From positions 124,001 through 188,000 of the forward strand of contig JALJCQ010000015.1 of the NCBI GenBank assembly GCA_023091665.1: 64,000 nt of DNA, in the 5' to 3' direction. The notes below the pieces were generated by a model. It saw nothing but the letters and a program-made list of their open reading frames with translations, was not told the DNA's origin and did no database searches. Source of the stretch: Pythium myriotylum (taxonomy: Eukaryota > Oomycota > Peronosporomycetes > Pythiales > Pythiaceae). The translations under genes and the position numbers were made by a program. Positions 20,161 to 30,697 of this stretch are shown one piece after another (the stretch's first letter is position 1; each line of letters opens with the position of its first letter).

Positions 20161-21879
20161 CTATGACGCAGCTTGTTTAGTCCCAAAGGCGACACCTAGC
20201 GATTTCTTGTTCACTTTTCCCATGGCATTCTTGGGGATTTCCTCAACAAAGAAAAACTTGCGCGGCACTCGATAATCCGCCAGGTGCTCTTTACAAAATC
20301 CCGTCAACTCCCGAGCCAGGCTCTTGTTATCTACTGCACCAGAGACGCGCACCACTGCAGCAACGACCTGTCCCCATTTCTCATCAGGGATGCCAAAGAC
20401 AGCACACTCTGGGACTTCGGGATGAGTTAGGAGCACACGCTCAATATCGAGGGCAGAGATCTTGTAGCCGCCACTTTTAATGATATCGGCGCTGGCACGG
20501 CCGCGAATACGGAAGCTCTTCTTCGAGACATCGTACTGAGCGATATCACCTGTCTTGAACCACCCATCATCGTCGAACTCTTTGGCGGTAGCCTCGGGTT
20601 TTCGCCAGTACTCCTTAAAGACCGTCGGTCCGCGAACGCGAAGTTCGCCTTCCTCCCCACTTTCCAACGGTAGTTCCCGCTCTGTATCGGGGTCCACAAG
20701 ACGCACGCTAACACTGGGGAACGGGCCACCAACAAACCCGAGGTGTCGCTCTCCGTGGAGCGAGTTTGTTAGCGCCATGCCCAACTCGGTCATACCGTAG
20801 CGCTCAAGCAACCGGTGACCTGTCAGGTCCTCCCATCGGTTAAGAATGGACACTGGACACGCCATTGACCCGCTGATAGCAACTCGGAGCTTGCGTACTG
20901 CCTCGATGGCTGCCTGCTTGTCAAACACCTTCGTGGCAGGATCGCGCTCGATCTCCTCGAGAAGATTCATGTACACTGTTGGCACTGCCATGAGCATGGA
21001 GACTGGTTTCTTGTCCGTGTCCGACAAACTTTCCGCGAGCTTGCGCCAGATGACGTCTGACTTTGCCGATCCTAGAAACTCGAGCGATCCACCGGCATAG
21101 TGCACGCACAGTAAGTTGTTGAGGATACCGTGAACGTGGTGGAGTGGGAGAAAGTGGAGCAAGTGGTCTCGTTCCGTCATCTCCCACGCGCGTACGACAT
21201 CGTCGATCTGTGCCGTGAGTCCCGCGTGGGTACTCACAACGCCCTTCGGCCGGCCTGTCGTGCCGCTTGTGTACACAATCTGCGCGCCAAGGCTTTCAAA
21301 GTCGGTCTCTGCGATCCATTTGCGCACAGATGCCTCACTGTCCTCTGTCACTCGAGCGTTCCCTTGAACAGGGCGGTTGTGGAGCACGACAGCGGCTTTG
21401 CCGTGAGCTTGGACATCGCGCAGAAATTGGCTCGTCGATGCCGTCGGTTCGCCATTAATATACTCGTCACTGACGACCACGACAGACGCTTGCGAGTCCT
21501 CGACGATGTACTGGAGCTCTTCGACGGGGTGGGCAGCGTGGAGCGGCACAGTGACGCCGTCGGCGAGCCACGTCGCCCACTGCATGGCCACGTAGGACGC
21601 GCCGCGGCTGCCGAGGTACGCGATGCGAGGGTTCTTGCCCGCCGACGCCGGCAGCGACTGCTGGATGCGGTCGCGCAGCTGCACGGCCTCGTGGAGAAGC
21701 TGCGAGTAGGTCCACGGATGCGGCTCGAAGAGCGCCGGACGCTGCGCGTGCGCGAGCACTTTGTCGAACAAATGCGGCGGCGGCGACGCGCGGCCTGTCG
21801 CACGAGCAGCGACGCTCGCGAGCCGCGTCCACGGCGCGCCGAGAGGCGGCCTCTGCATGCAGCGAGCGAGTACCCCCAT
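20161..21879 (-). CDS. ACSF3: ACSF3-like acyl-CoA synthetase with N-terminal targeting extension
   Basis: 572 residues from ATG at 21879. Residues 1-34 (MGVLARCMQRPPLGAPWTRL...) are arginine-rich, almost acid-free and hydroxylated, as in a mitochondrial presequence; the catalytic part then starts PHLFDKVLAHAQRPALFE. Motifs are YTSGTTGRPKG, AISGSMACPVSILNRW, YGMTELG, GWFKTGD, KSGGYKISALDIERVL and PKNAMGKVNKK. This is the mitochondrial malonyl-CoA synthetase type (ACSF3), which supplies malonyl-CoA for mitochondrial fatty-acid synthesis and removes malonate. It is closely similar along its whole length to the leaderless paralogue at 10135-11751 and lies inverted relative to it about 8.4 kb away. 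The pair may divide one activity between mitochondrion and cytosol (inference). Confidence 0.88.
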   Translation of the reverse strand: MGVLARCMQRPPLGAPWTRLASVAARATGRASPPPHLFDKVLAHAQRPALFEPHPWTYSQLLHEAVQLRDRIQQSLPASAGKNPRIAYLGSRGASYVAMQWATWLADGVTVPLHAAHPVEELQYIVEDSQASVVVVSDEYINGEPTASTSQFLRDVQAHGKAAVVLHNRPVQGNARVTEDSEASVRKWIAETDFESLGAQIVYTSGTTGRPKGVVSTHAGLTAQIDDVVRAWEMTERDHLLHFLPLHHVHGILNNLLCVHYAGGSLEFLGSAKSDVIWRKLAESLSDTDKKPVSMLMAVPTVYMNLLEEIERDPATKVFDKQAAIEAVRKLRVAISGSMACPVSILNRWEDLTGHRLLERYGMTELGMALTNSLHGERHLGFVGGPFPSVSVRLVDPDTERELPLESGEEGELRVRGPTVFKEYWRKPEATAKEFDDDGWFKTGDIAQYDVSKKSFRIRGRASADIIKSGGYKISALDIERVLLTHPEVPECAVFGIPDEKWGQVVAAVVRVSGAVDNKSLARELTGFCKEHLADYRVPRKFFFVEEIPKNAMGKVNKKSLGVAFGTKQAAS

Positions 21880-22153
21880 CGCTTGTCTTCCTTCACACAG
21901 TGTGGAAGCTCGGCATCCGACGGCTGAAATACCTCTAGCAACGAATGGATCTGATTATCACATAATAGAGGAAGTTGAAGTTGAGGAAATAGCGTGGTCC
22001 ACATGTGCCATTTTCATCCGAAAATGGTGATTCTACCACATTAAATTCGGATGGTTCCTGATTTCCCAGAGAGAAGACCATCACTCTGACTGGAAGTTGC
22101 AGTGGGAAGGAAACGAGGCGAGGGGGGAGTTGGCCAAAAGGAAGCCCAGGGCC

Positions 22154-22698
22154 ATGAACTGGATGACGAGTGGGCGCCACCGCGCGCTGCGCTCGGCGCG
22201 CAACAAGCAGCGGCGCGAGCGGAACTTCGCAGCGCACGTGCGAGAGAAGGCGGCGCAGCAGGCGGCGGTGGCCGTGCGGCGGCGCGAGGCGAGCGGCGGC
22301 GCGCAGGGCACGGCGTGGTACATCCGGCCGATCCGCGACGAGAACGAGTCGCACGGTATGAGAAGAGAGAGCGAGGCAGGAAACAAAGGACGATGTGGAG
22401 AGACGTTGTGACCATGGACGAGTGGGTGCTGGGTGTAGATATCCAGATGCTCGAGCTGTCGCGCGAAGTGGCGACAGGGATCAAGCCAGCGAGGAAGACA
22501 GAGGGGCAATTGTCGCCGGTAGTGGCGACGCAAATAGAGAAGAGAGGAGAGAAGGAAGAGAGTGAGAAGAAGACAGTTGCGGGGAGAAGATGTGTGTTTA
22601 CGCCGGTCAAGGGCAAGCGAGCAGCTGGGGGATTGAATACGAGGCCGAAGAAGAAGCTGCCGTCTCCACCGCCGCGGGACATGCTGTTCTTCAAGTGA
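22154..22698 (+). CDS. Small basic protein of unknown function, two exons
   Basis: Exon 1 (22154-22355) begins MNWMTSGRHRALRSARNK and encodes a highly basic, alanine-rich probable helix ending in WYIRPIRDENES. Its frame closes soon after. A second frame from about 22403 to 22698 continues with TMDEWVLGVDIQMLELSRE, a linker, then FTPVKGKRAAGGLNTRPKKKLPSPPPRDMLFFK. A GTATGA donor at 22356 and AG at 22401-22402 would remove a 47-base intron and join them in phase; this splice is my inference. ATG at 22097 is an alternative start in the same frame. The basic and proline-rich composition suggests a nuclear or cytoskeletal adaptor, but I recognise no domain. Confidence 0.5.
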
Positions 22699-22908
22699 GC
22701 ACTATGCGAAGCTAGGACACTGATGATTTGATACGGACATCCGTGGCTCATTGAAGTGAGACAGTGAGGGTGAACAGGTCTCGAAGTCAGCCGACCAGCT
22801 GGCCACAACAACCCAACTCAAGGTGTCGCATTGTAGTAAAGATATGATTGGATACTTCAGAGGCTCACATATCTCTTGAACAATCAGACGCAAAAGGTCA
22901 AGATCGAT

Positions 22909-24059
22909 ATGACGCGGTGGACAGACGAAAGCTCATCGATGAAGTCGCGCTCCGAAGTTGAACCTTTTTATGCATCATCATCTTCTTCCACGGACAGTCC
23001 ACCCTGTCGACCTCACGACCGAGATGAGACAAGAAAAGCAGGCTTCTTTCGATTGTGGACGAAGCCCGATATCTCGACAAATCAGTACGAGTCCATCACC
23101 AAGTACGTAGGCAAGCCTCGTTTCTTCATGCGCATTACTGATTTCTAATGTAGACCACCAGGCGTGATGGACGCTCTAGAGTGCGCACTTCAAGGAGAGC
23201 GAGCCCGCGACCGCGTTGTTTCATCTTTTAGTGGCATCGATGGCCCAAATGAGCCCCTCACCATGCACGATGAGCAATCAATCTTCGTTCCCAACCCGCG
23301 TGAACCCCACAGAGGTGAATACTGCCCTCCAGATCAGCTCCCCTTAACTCCCAGTCACCTCTACGAGCAAGGTCATGCATTTACCTCTCGACTATCGCCG
23401 CAGTCGATTGCATCAGATATCCCCGAGGCATTACGTATGATCAAGATGGAGTACGAGAGTCCTGCATCGGATTCGGACCTTCCATTGCATTGCAGCCGAT
23501 CAGAGCGTCTGCTGCCTTCCAAAGTATCCAGCCCTATTGTGCAAAGCCAAGATTCTAGCTCCTCTCGCGACAGTTTCACCTTGCCACCACCGATGAACTG
23601 GCACAAGCATATAAATGTTCATCCAAGCAACAATGATCTAGGCGCATTTGCACCAGGTGATGGCGAAGTCAGCTCTTCAGGTCTGTACCACGCCAATCCT
23701 GATGAGGTCGAAAATGTAGCTCCATCCCAATACGACAGTAAGCTTATTGCTATCGGGACGCATGCTTTAGTGTTCGGTCCTAATGTTCGCTGATTGGATG
23801 GCACCGACCAGGATTACCGAAGTGGTCATGCTGTCTTCGAACCAAGGGGATACTCAACAACATTCAAGACCGCCAGGGCAATCCCGTCGATACGTCTGAA
23901 AAACCTACCGATCCTATGCAAAGATTACGCCAGAAACTGCGCGAGGAGCGAGCAAAGACGTTGTATCTTTATATCCTCATCCGATGCCACAAAATCAACG
24001 ACAAGTATCAAGGACTAAGTTCCGACGAAATCAGAGGAGTGGATGATATCACAGGGTAG
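22909..24059 (+). CDS. Unknown acidic/serine-rich protein, three exons
   Basis: The coding potential is split by two clean introns. Exon 1 (22909-23102) starts MTRWTDESSS. Intron 23103-23153 (51 bases, GTACGT...TAATGTAG) has a good CTAAT-type branch site. Exon 2 is 23154-23737. Intron 23738-23811 is 74 bases (GTAAGC...CCAG, with CCTAATG inside). Exon 3 runs from 23812 to TAG at 24057. The joined frame stays open and gives ~330 residues. The N-terminal half is Ser/Pro-rich and disordered. The end is a charged helical segment (RLRQKLREERAKTLYLYILIRCHKI) finishing DEIRGVDDITG. A further 3' intron at the terminal GTAG cannot be excluded. I do not recognise the family. Confidence 0.55.
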
Positions 24060-24117
24060 CAATGCGTGGACTTGTAGCACGCCAACACGAGTCCTACAGC
24101 GACACATCGCCAAACCT

Positions 24118-25393
24118 TTATATCCCCAAACACGAAACATGAACGACCAGCTGCCGCTCGTGTTCATCTAGCTGCCGAAGGATCTCCACCTGGGGCTTCG
24201 CCATTCTCTCTCCGACAAACCCAACAGCCATGCAAGGCGTCGTTAACGCCACTCCAATCTGGACAAGACTGGTGTGCTCGTTGGGCTCATCTTCTGTGGT
24301 GTTCGCCCGAGCATCAGTCCGAGTCTCCCTCCGCGTGCGCGGGCGTGATGCTCTCTCGATTCGTGACACGGCAAGCGCTACCGCACCACCTTCCAGAGGC
24401 ACGCCACCGTTATCTTCCTTCGCCGCCTCGAAGCTCGCTCTAACCTCCCCAAGAAAACCACATCAGACTCTTCTCGCAAAGGCGAGTCGCACACAACGCC
24501 ATCGAGTACCTGAGCGCCTCGTCGATATTATCTCCTTCTCGCAGTCTTCCGGTAAGTGATGAAACGAACGAGCTGCGAATGAAATGCTCGCCACGGCCAG
24601 TGCACGCAACAGCAAACCCATTCTGCGACGCAGACCCTCGTCGACGCTTCCGACCTGATCTCGCCTCTGGCTTCTCACTCATATTCCGAGCATCGCACCC
24701 CATGCGAGGGCAGCCAGCCAAGCCCACACGTCCAGGCACTTTGTAGAGCACGCCGCCACTGGAGATCGCCGCCGCGACGTTCCCCTCGCCATCGACACAG
24801 ACAGCTCCGACCGTGTCAAGCCGCTCGTCGTCGGCGTCTTTCACAGCCTCTGCAGTCCCAGCACATCGGTCGTGCCACTTGCGCCACTGCCGTTGTGCCT
24901 GCCGCGTCACCTGATACTCATGCAGCTCGTGCTCTTTCGCAACCTCGAGCCCCAGCTTCTCAGCCATCGCCCTCGCGCCGTCGCCGACCACCACAAGCGG
25001 CGGCTCTCTGCCGACGCCGTCGTCTTCTGGGCTCAGCGCTCGTGCCAGCAGCTTCCTCGCGAGCGCAGACGGCTCGGCGACGCCGCGCACGCCGGCGCAG
25101 GCGCCCACCAGACGCGTCTTGCCGCACGCGACGCTCGCCTCGCACTCGACGACGCCGCGCTCCGTGAGATTCGCGCCACGACCGCAGTTGGCGAGCTCGT
25201 GGCGCTCGAGGAAGCCCACGACGCCGCTCGCCACGCGCACGGCGTGCGTCACATCGCAGTCGCCCGTGTGCGCGCTCATGAGCTCGCGTCCTTTCTCTAG
25301 CACATCGTGGACCAGCGCCACGTACGCAGCTTCAGACTCGGCGCTCTCTCCATATCGACCAGCACCAAGGTGCACTGCCAACAACCAGCCCAT
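24118..25393 (-). pseudogene. TASP1: Taspase-1-like threonine protease (Ntn asparaginase family), frameshifted
   Basis: From ATG at 25393 (MGWLLAVHLGAGRYG) the frame reads as a type-2 asparaginase. VHLGAG is the start motif, GACAGVRGV follows, then the catalytic block DTVGAVCVDGEGNVAAAISSGGVLYKVPGRVG (~190), where Thr would be freed by autocleavage, and CTGRGEHFIR. The DTVGAV plus SSGG...PGRVG combination is that of taspase 1, the nuclear protease that cuts MLL- and TFIIA-type proteins. At 24440 the frame ends at TAG (SLMWFSWGG). The next frame over continues sensibly (EVRASFEAAKEDNGGVPLEGGAVALAVS) to a stop at 24118. One missing G in the GGGG run near 24444 explains it. It is either a sequencing slip or a real inactivating indel near the C-terminus. 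It lies tail-to-tail with the unknown three-exon gene, 58 bp away. Confidence 0.75.
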
Positions 25394-25554
25394 TGTGTGG
25401 AAGTCTAGGGGAGGAAGCAATGTACTGATTTTACGGTGTGTAAATGGATGTAGACGACCAAGGATGCGAGGCCTGGACGTGCATCACGGGCGTGTGAAAA
25501 AGCGAAGCAGAGATGAGGAGACAACGCTCGAGACGAAGAGGAAGAAGGCGGTGG

Positions 25555-26823
25555 CTACAGCAGCTCGAAGAATGGCCGCAAAAAGGAATCTCGAAGCCCG
25601 GCCCGGGTCACGTGGAGCCACTGGGTCGTCTCGAAGCCCCTCGCGACCGTCGGAGTCGCCGGGATCACGGCCGTCGGCGCAATCGCTCGCGCGACGCGCT
25701 GTTGTATGACTCGATCTCGATAATTTGTCACCAAGATCGCTTGGGTTTTGTACTCGCTCGTGGTCTGGATACTTGCGGGCAAGGAACCGACACAGTCGAC
25801 GACCGAGTCGCTACTGCAGTCGAGCTCGAGCTTGTGGCGAGGCTGGAGAGTCGCGCGACCGCTGTCGCGGATCTTGACTCGTGCTCGCTCGCACGGGACG
25901 CCAGCAACGTCGATGCGGCCCAAGCCTTCGACGCGGAGATCCTGCCTCGCGCATGTCGAGTGGCGTCCGATTTCCACAAGCGATGACGACTGGATGATCG
26001 CATATCCCGAGCCAAGAACAGTGGCGGTGAGGTCACTCGTCGCAAGTCCGTCGGAAGCTCTGATCTGGACCGTGCCGTATTCTCCGACGACAGTGATCTG
26101 CGTGCATTCGGCCGACAAACGTGGTGCGACCACGTGGATGCGTCCGTCTCCATGGACAACGCTCGAGAAGGTCTCTAGCACCGTGAGGTCTTTGGTGGCG
26201 ATGAAGATTTCACCGCCACTCGCAGAGTCGATAGAGAGCTCTTTGAGCTGGAGGTAGTCCCTCTGACTCTCGTCGATACTGAGCTTGGTTTCATTGAGGG
26301 CCTCGAGGATCACGCTATGATCACAGTCGTTCGCGATCACTCGGTCGTGGACCGTCACATCTCCACCACCCATGGCTAAGATATCAGTAATCTGGTATGC
26401 ATGCGCGAGATCGATCTCCGTCACGAGTGATCCCATGTCGCTCTCGCTCTCGCCATCGGTCGCGTTCGTGAAGACGACTCGCAACTCGAGGTGTTTCTTG
26501 GACGTCACACTGATGCAGTCAATGTGTCTCGAGTGGTCGCTCGTCACGCGGACACGAGCGATCGTATCCCCTCCAAAGCGCACTCGAATCTGCGGGTTCA
26601 CGCGGATGATCGTGAGCCCTGGCGTCACGAGCCGCAGCTTGTTGAGTGCTGATGGGTCGCTTGAGGAGACCGTCCAGGTCTTGATGTACCGCTGGAGGGG
26701 ATGGACCGCTTCTTTTTCGTGGACTTCACAGAGCGGCATGGTCTGGATATCGAACTTGGCTGAGGCCTGGAAGAGCGAGGACGTATCGAGCCACTCGGAG
26801 AACGGAGTCGAGACCGAGGCCAT
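25555..26823 (-). CDS. GIN/DUF2807-like beta-repeat protein, subfamily A
   Basis: 422 residues from ATG at 26823 (MASVSTPFSEWLD), the start shared with the relatives at 31966 and 49915. The layout is an N-terminal helix-like FxxWLDxSSLF segment, LRLVTPGLTIIRVNP (~67), ARVRVTSDHSRHIDC (~90), ESDMGSLVTEIDLAHAYQITDILAMGGGDVTV (~125-155), successive glycine-turn beta units including GDGRIHVVAPRLSAE, EGLGRIDVAGVP (~310), VVDCVGSLPASI (~345) and a C-terminal FETTQWLHVTRAGLRDSFLRPFFELL. No signal peptide is present. Subfamily A members have identical length and about three-quarters identity by eye. Function is unknown. Confidence 0.75.
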   Translation of the reverse strand: MASVSTPFSEWLDTSSLFQASAKFDIQTMPLCEVHEKEAVHPLQRYIKTWTVSSSDPSALNKLRLVTPGLTIIRVNPQIRVRFGGDTIARVRVTSDHSRHIDCISVTSKKHLELRVVFTNATDGESESDMGSLVTEIDLAHAYQITDILAMGGGDVTVHDRVIANDCDHSVILEALNETKLSIDESQRDYLQLKELSIDSASGGEIFIATKDLTVLETFSSVVHGDGRIHVVAPRLSAECTQITVVGEYGTVQIRASDGLATSDLTATVLGSGYAIIQSSSLVEIGRHSTCARQDLRVEGLGRIDVAGVPCERARVKIRDSGRATLQPRHKLELDCSSDSVVDCVGSLPASIQTTSEYKTQAILVTNYRDRVIQQRVARAIAPTAVIPATPTVARGFETTQWLHVTRAGLRDSFLRPFFELL

Positions 26824-28889
26824 CATGGCGCTTGCGAGGTTGGCAGCGAATTGGAAAGTGAGCGACCGCCCGCTTGACAAGTTGCGACATCACTCGAAAG
26901 AACACTCACTTGCACTTGCATATTCGTCGCAGGTGAGCGGCCTCACAAGGTCACCTGCCCACGTGGCCCTCGCACCTGACCGACCGACGTACTACACACA
27001 CATTCCTCGACGGACGATGCGCATTCGATTAAACGGGTCTACGTGTCATGATTATGTGGATACGTTTGTGGTATTTCTGTGATTTTTTCTGACGTGATTG
27101 ATCCGAGTTCACCCTTGAAGATGCGGAAACACTCGTGGCCCTTTCTGCACCTGTACTTTTGGAAGCGAGGCCGAAAGCAGCTCAAGAGGAAAGTGATGAG
27201 GTCACTGCGTTGGTGGTGATGATAAGCTCGTGCTAAAGTCTAGCGAGTACGGGAAAACGACCTGAAACAGCTCAACACGGCTGGGACGGGCCAACCCATG
27301 ACGGGAGTTCGTCTTGGAGTCTTGGGTGCTAGCCTTAGTGTCGATAGTAAGATGGACCAGAGCGTCGGTCTTTTTGTTGTAGACATGGAGGTGGCGGCGC
27401 CTGTCTTGGATCGATAGTTCGTCCCCAAACCTGCGTGCAGTCGCGTCGAGCCCCCGCAGTTCTGGATAGCACGGTGACAAAATACCCTGGAGCTGCCCGA
27501 TGAAAAATGAATTGCATCCGGCGACCTCCAGCGACTTTACGGTGAAGCATTTCACGGCCCGAAGACCGACGATGAGCCCATTGTTCTGGCGAGGCTTTTC
27601 GTGGCTCCGCTGGACACCTGGCAGCTCCAGAAGATGACAAGTGTCGAATTTGAAAGAGTGAGGACGTGTTGAACGTCAGTAAGCAGAATGGGGATCGAGA
27701 CTGCAATGACGCTTTAGTGGTTGGTGGCGAGCTGGAAAGCGAGCGACCGCCTGCGTGCGACATCACTCGAAAGAGTACTAACTGGCACTTCCATGTTCGC
27801 CTCAGGTGAGTAGCCCCACCTGGGCCATGCTCACCTGCTCAGACTCGGTCTTGTATGGCGACAGTGGGCCGAGTGTCGCCATTCATGGGCATCGCACCTG
27901 CCAACGCGCACACATTCCTCTACGAAAGAGTCACCGATAATTGGGGTGCCTTCGAGCTTGGATTACAATTTGTTTCAATTTTAATCAAGAAACAGAATTC
28001 ATTTATAATTTCAGCTGGTACGGTCACATTGAAAAAGAATGTGATAATCTTACGCACATGGAACAGAGTTTACACGAAATTGATGGCTCAAATACTAGAT
28101 TGCAGTGCCGTAGCCATCATGCTCGGCTTGAGCAAACTGCTGCATCCGTATATCGCCTATCGTTGGATGGGGCATGTGCAAGTTTACATCGTTGACGCAC
28201 ACTGTAACTCGAAGGACAGTGGGAGGGTACCAAGCCTCGATTGATGCGTAGGTGTTCGTAGCGTGAGATTTCACGGGATTGCCACGCTTTGGACCTGATG
28301 TCGCCGTGGGTTTGCTTATTATTGGCGTTCGGGTTGGCGTAAACGACATCTCTTCATTTATTTGTTGGTAGCCTTGGTTTGCCGAGCCATTGAGTCGCTC
28401 TTGGAACTGCACGTAGTCTACTTCACGACTGCTTAGTCAAGGAGACGCATAACTTTATTCTGCTCGGTGTCGCACAGCGCCACTGTCGATCTGGAACATT
28501 TCTGTGCGAATTAACGAATTGACTCGATATAAACCAGACCCACAAAGGTGTTGAGACGGAGGGGAGCCTCACTGACTGGGTTTTGGTGCTTCGGTCCCTT
28601 GTCGCTGTGCGCGTTTCGCTGGAATATTACACCGGAGACGGTGCACATACGCACGCAACAACCAACGACACTCGAGGGCGTGGCCAATATCCTCCCGGTG
28701 CACGCGAAACGCGGAGATCATAAACCAGATCTGGAACAAAGCGAGTCACTCTCAGGTCGCGACACCAAGCACCAGCCTTTAGTCGACAAGCGCTTGGGCA
28801 GAAACCCTTCCAGGGAGGGTTGCTTGTCCCTCGTGCCCATCTGCATGTCCGCAACCCTCATCTCCGCCATTCTTAGTTCCGCTTCGTTG
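26824..28889. other. Stretch without a supported gene, containing a duplicated GIN-gene promoter
   Basis: The left end is the promoter region of the GIN-like gene read to the left. A diverged copy of that region recurs at about 27721-27930, without its gene. A minus-strand frame at about 27202-27600 (FTVKSLEVAGCNSFFIGQLQGIL...) has some protein character but no good start and no family I recognise. 27900-28550 is AT-rich and empty. Confidence 0.45.
27721..27930 (-). repeat. Diverged second copy of the subfamily-A GIN promoter region
   Basis: The block GGAAAG(T/C)GAGCGACCGCC, TGCGACATCACTCGAAAGA, then CTCAGGTGAG or CGCAGGTGAG, then GCACCTG and CACACATTCCTC, occurs in the same order at 26852-27015 and 27732-27915, with substitutions and small gaps. 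In the first copy it immediately precedes the start of the GIN-like gene. In the second no gene body follows to the left. Confidence 0.65.
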
Positions 28890-28904
28890 TCATTCTGCAA
28901 TTTG
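28890..28904 (+). promoter_or_regulatory. Oomycete core promoter (initiator + flanking element) of sugar porter
   Basis: TCATTCTGCAATTTG matches the oomycete consensus TCATTYYNCAWTTT at every position. It lies 50 bases upstream of the ATG at 28955, the usual distance. Confidence 0.75.
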
Positions 28905-28954
28905 CTTCCATTCGCCTACTCCACATTCCTCCTAATATCTGGACGAAGCACACC

Positions 28955-30487
28955 ATGGCTGCAACAAGCCCAGTGTATACGAACATATCCACGCCCAAGA
29001 TCAACGTCGCGACCGACGCCCTCCTCCGATTCGACGAAGCGGAGAAACGCAAGGCCATCAAGCCCAACTTCGCGCTCTACACGAGCTGCTTCCTCGGTCT
29101 GCTCATGCCGCTCCAGTACGGTTGGTCCACGTCGCAGCTCAACTTCTCCAAGTTTAACAAGATGGCCGACTGTGACCGCCGCCCCGTGAAAGAAGGCACG
29201 TGTATCATGTTCCCGGGCCACTCCAAGCTCGAGTGGACGTTCGTCGTGAACGCGTGGATTCTCGGTGGTATGATCGGCTGTCTCTGCGTCGGCAAGTTCG
29301 CTGACCGCCTCGGTCGCAAGCGTGTGCTGCAGCTCAACTGTGGCCTCATCATCACGGGTGCCGTGCTCATGGCCAGCTCGTACAACCTCTGGCAGTTCGT
29401 TGTGGGCCGTCTGATCGCTGGTCTCGCATCCGGCGCCACCACGGGCAACCTGGGCAGCTACATCAACGAAGTCGCGCCACCGCACCTCCGCTCGCTGCTC
29501 GGTGTCATCCTCCACAGTGGTATCACCATCGGTATCTTGGCCGTGGCGACGACGTTCTTCTACCTCGACTTCCATGACGGCTGGCGCATCATCGCTGCGT
29601 TCCCGATCGTGCTGGCTGTGATCTTCCTCTCGCTGTCGCCATTCGTGATGGTCGAGTCGCCCGTGTGGCTGCTGCTCAAGGGCCGTCGTGAGGAGGCTGA
29701 GCAGGTGCTCACGCGCCTCTACGGTCAGGAGAACGTTCACCTCGCGCTCGGCTGGATCGAGGCCAAGCGCAAGAATGACCCGGAGCTGCAGTCCAGTTGG
29801 GGCCAGGTGGGCCAGGAGCTCGTGCGCGATGGAAAAGGTCTGCCATTTTCGGAGCTGCTCAAGCCGGCCCTGCGTCGCCAGTTCATCATCGCTGTCGGTC
29901 TGGCTGCTATGCAGAAAATCACGGGTATCAACACGGTCTTCTACTACTCGTCCGACCTCTTCAGCGAGGCTGGCCTCAAGAACGGTCGTGTCGCCACGAT
30001 CATCATCGATATTGTCAACATGGTGCCCACGCTCATCTCCGGCTTCTTCTCGAGTCGTTTCGGTAACCGCACGATGCTTCTCTTCGGTGTCGCCGGTATG
30101 CTCGTGAGCGCCATCGGCCTCACGCTCGCGCTCTCGTTCGATATCTCGTGGCTTACGATCCTCATGATGGCCACCTACGTCGGCTCCTTCGGTATCAGTC
30201 TTGGCCCACTGCTCTATGTCGTCATCGCTGATATATTCCCCGACTATGCGCGCGCCACGGTCACGGCCATCGCCGTTATGGTCGCCTGGCTCTCGAACCT
30301 CATCGTCGGCATCGGCTACCCATACGTCTCGGATGCTCTCGAGGACCTTGAGTACTTGCCGTTCATTATTCTCCTCGCTATCTCGCTCGCTTTCGTCTTT
30401 GCTCTCGTTCCGGAGACCGCTGGCAAGACCAACGAAGAGATCCAAGACGAGTTCCGCCTGAATCCGACAAAAGGTTCCCTCGTCTAA
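28955..30487 (+). CDS. MFS sugar porter (hexose transporter), second copy
   Basis: 510 residues starting MAATSPVYTNISTPKINVA, downstream of a textbook oomycete promoter. Signatures are ADRLGRKR, GRLIAGLASGATTGNLGSYINEV, VESPVWLLLKGRREEAEQVL, KITGINTVFYYSSDLF and PETAGKTNEEIQDEF. Twelve membrane helices are visible. It is nearly identical to the product of 16556-18088, with substitutions concentrated at the two ends and in the QVGQELVRDGKGLPF loop. It converges on a GIN-like gene (30698-31966) with a 210-bp gap, the same arrangement as around 16.5 kb in mirror image. Probable role: hexose uptake at the plasma membrane. Confidence 0.9.
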   Translation: MAATSPVYTNISTPKINVATDALLRFDEAEKRKAIKPNFALYTSCFLGLLMPLQYGWSTSQLNFSKFNKMADCDRRPVKEGTCIMFPGHSKLEWTFVVNAWILGGMIGCLCVGKFADRLGRKRVLQLNCGLIITGAVLMASSYNLWQFVVGRLIAGLASGATTGNLGSYINEVAPPHLRSLLGVILHSGITIGILAVATTFFYLDFHDGWRIIAAFPIVLAVIFLSLSPFVMVESPVWLLLKGRREEAEQVLTRLYGQENVHLALGWIEAKRKNDPELQSSWGQVGQELVRDGKGLPFSELLKPALRRQFIIAVGLAAMQKITGINTVFYYSSDLFSEAGLKNGRVATIIIDIVNMVPTLISGFFSSRFGNRTMLLFGVAGMLVSAIGLTLALSFDISWLTILMMATYVGSFGISLGPLLYVVIADIFPDYARATVTAIAVMVAWLSNLIVGIGYPYVSDALEDLEYLPFIILLAISLAFVFALVPETAGKTNEEIQDEFRLNPTKGSLV

Positions 30488-30697
30488 CCAAGACTGCTCT
30501 CAAAATGAAATTTCTTCCAACTAGAGTCAGCTTTCGAGCGTCGATCCTCCATCTCTACACCGTCTCGTCCTATTGCGTCGTATCCATGAGAATTTTTTTA
30601 TTAGAACCAGCTACTACAGAGCAACCTATATGGGCCATACACCAACGCAAGAAGCACTCACTTTCCAGTCGATAAATATATTATTTACTATACAAAC

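Noticed and set aside
22041..22811. 256-codon minus-strand frame
   Set aside because: Overlaps the two-exon plus-strand gene, lacks protein-like composition and contains Ser/Pro/Ala runs from GC skew.
28916..30445. 509-codon minus-strand frame
   Set aside because: Antisense image of the sugar porter, with His/Glu/Arg-rich composition and no motif.
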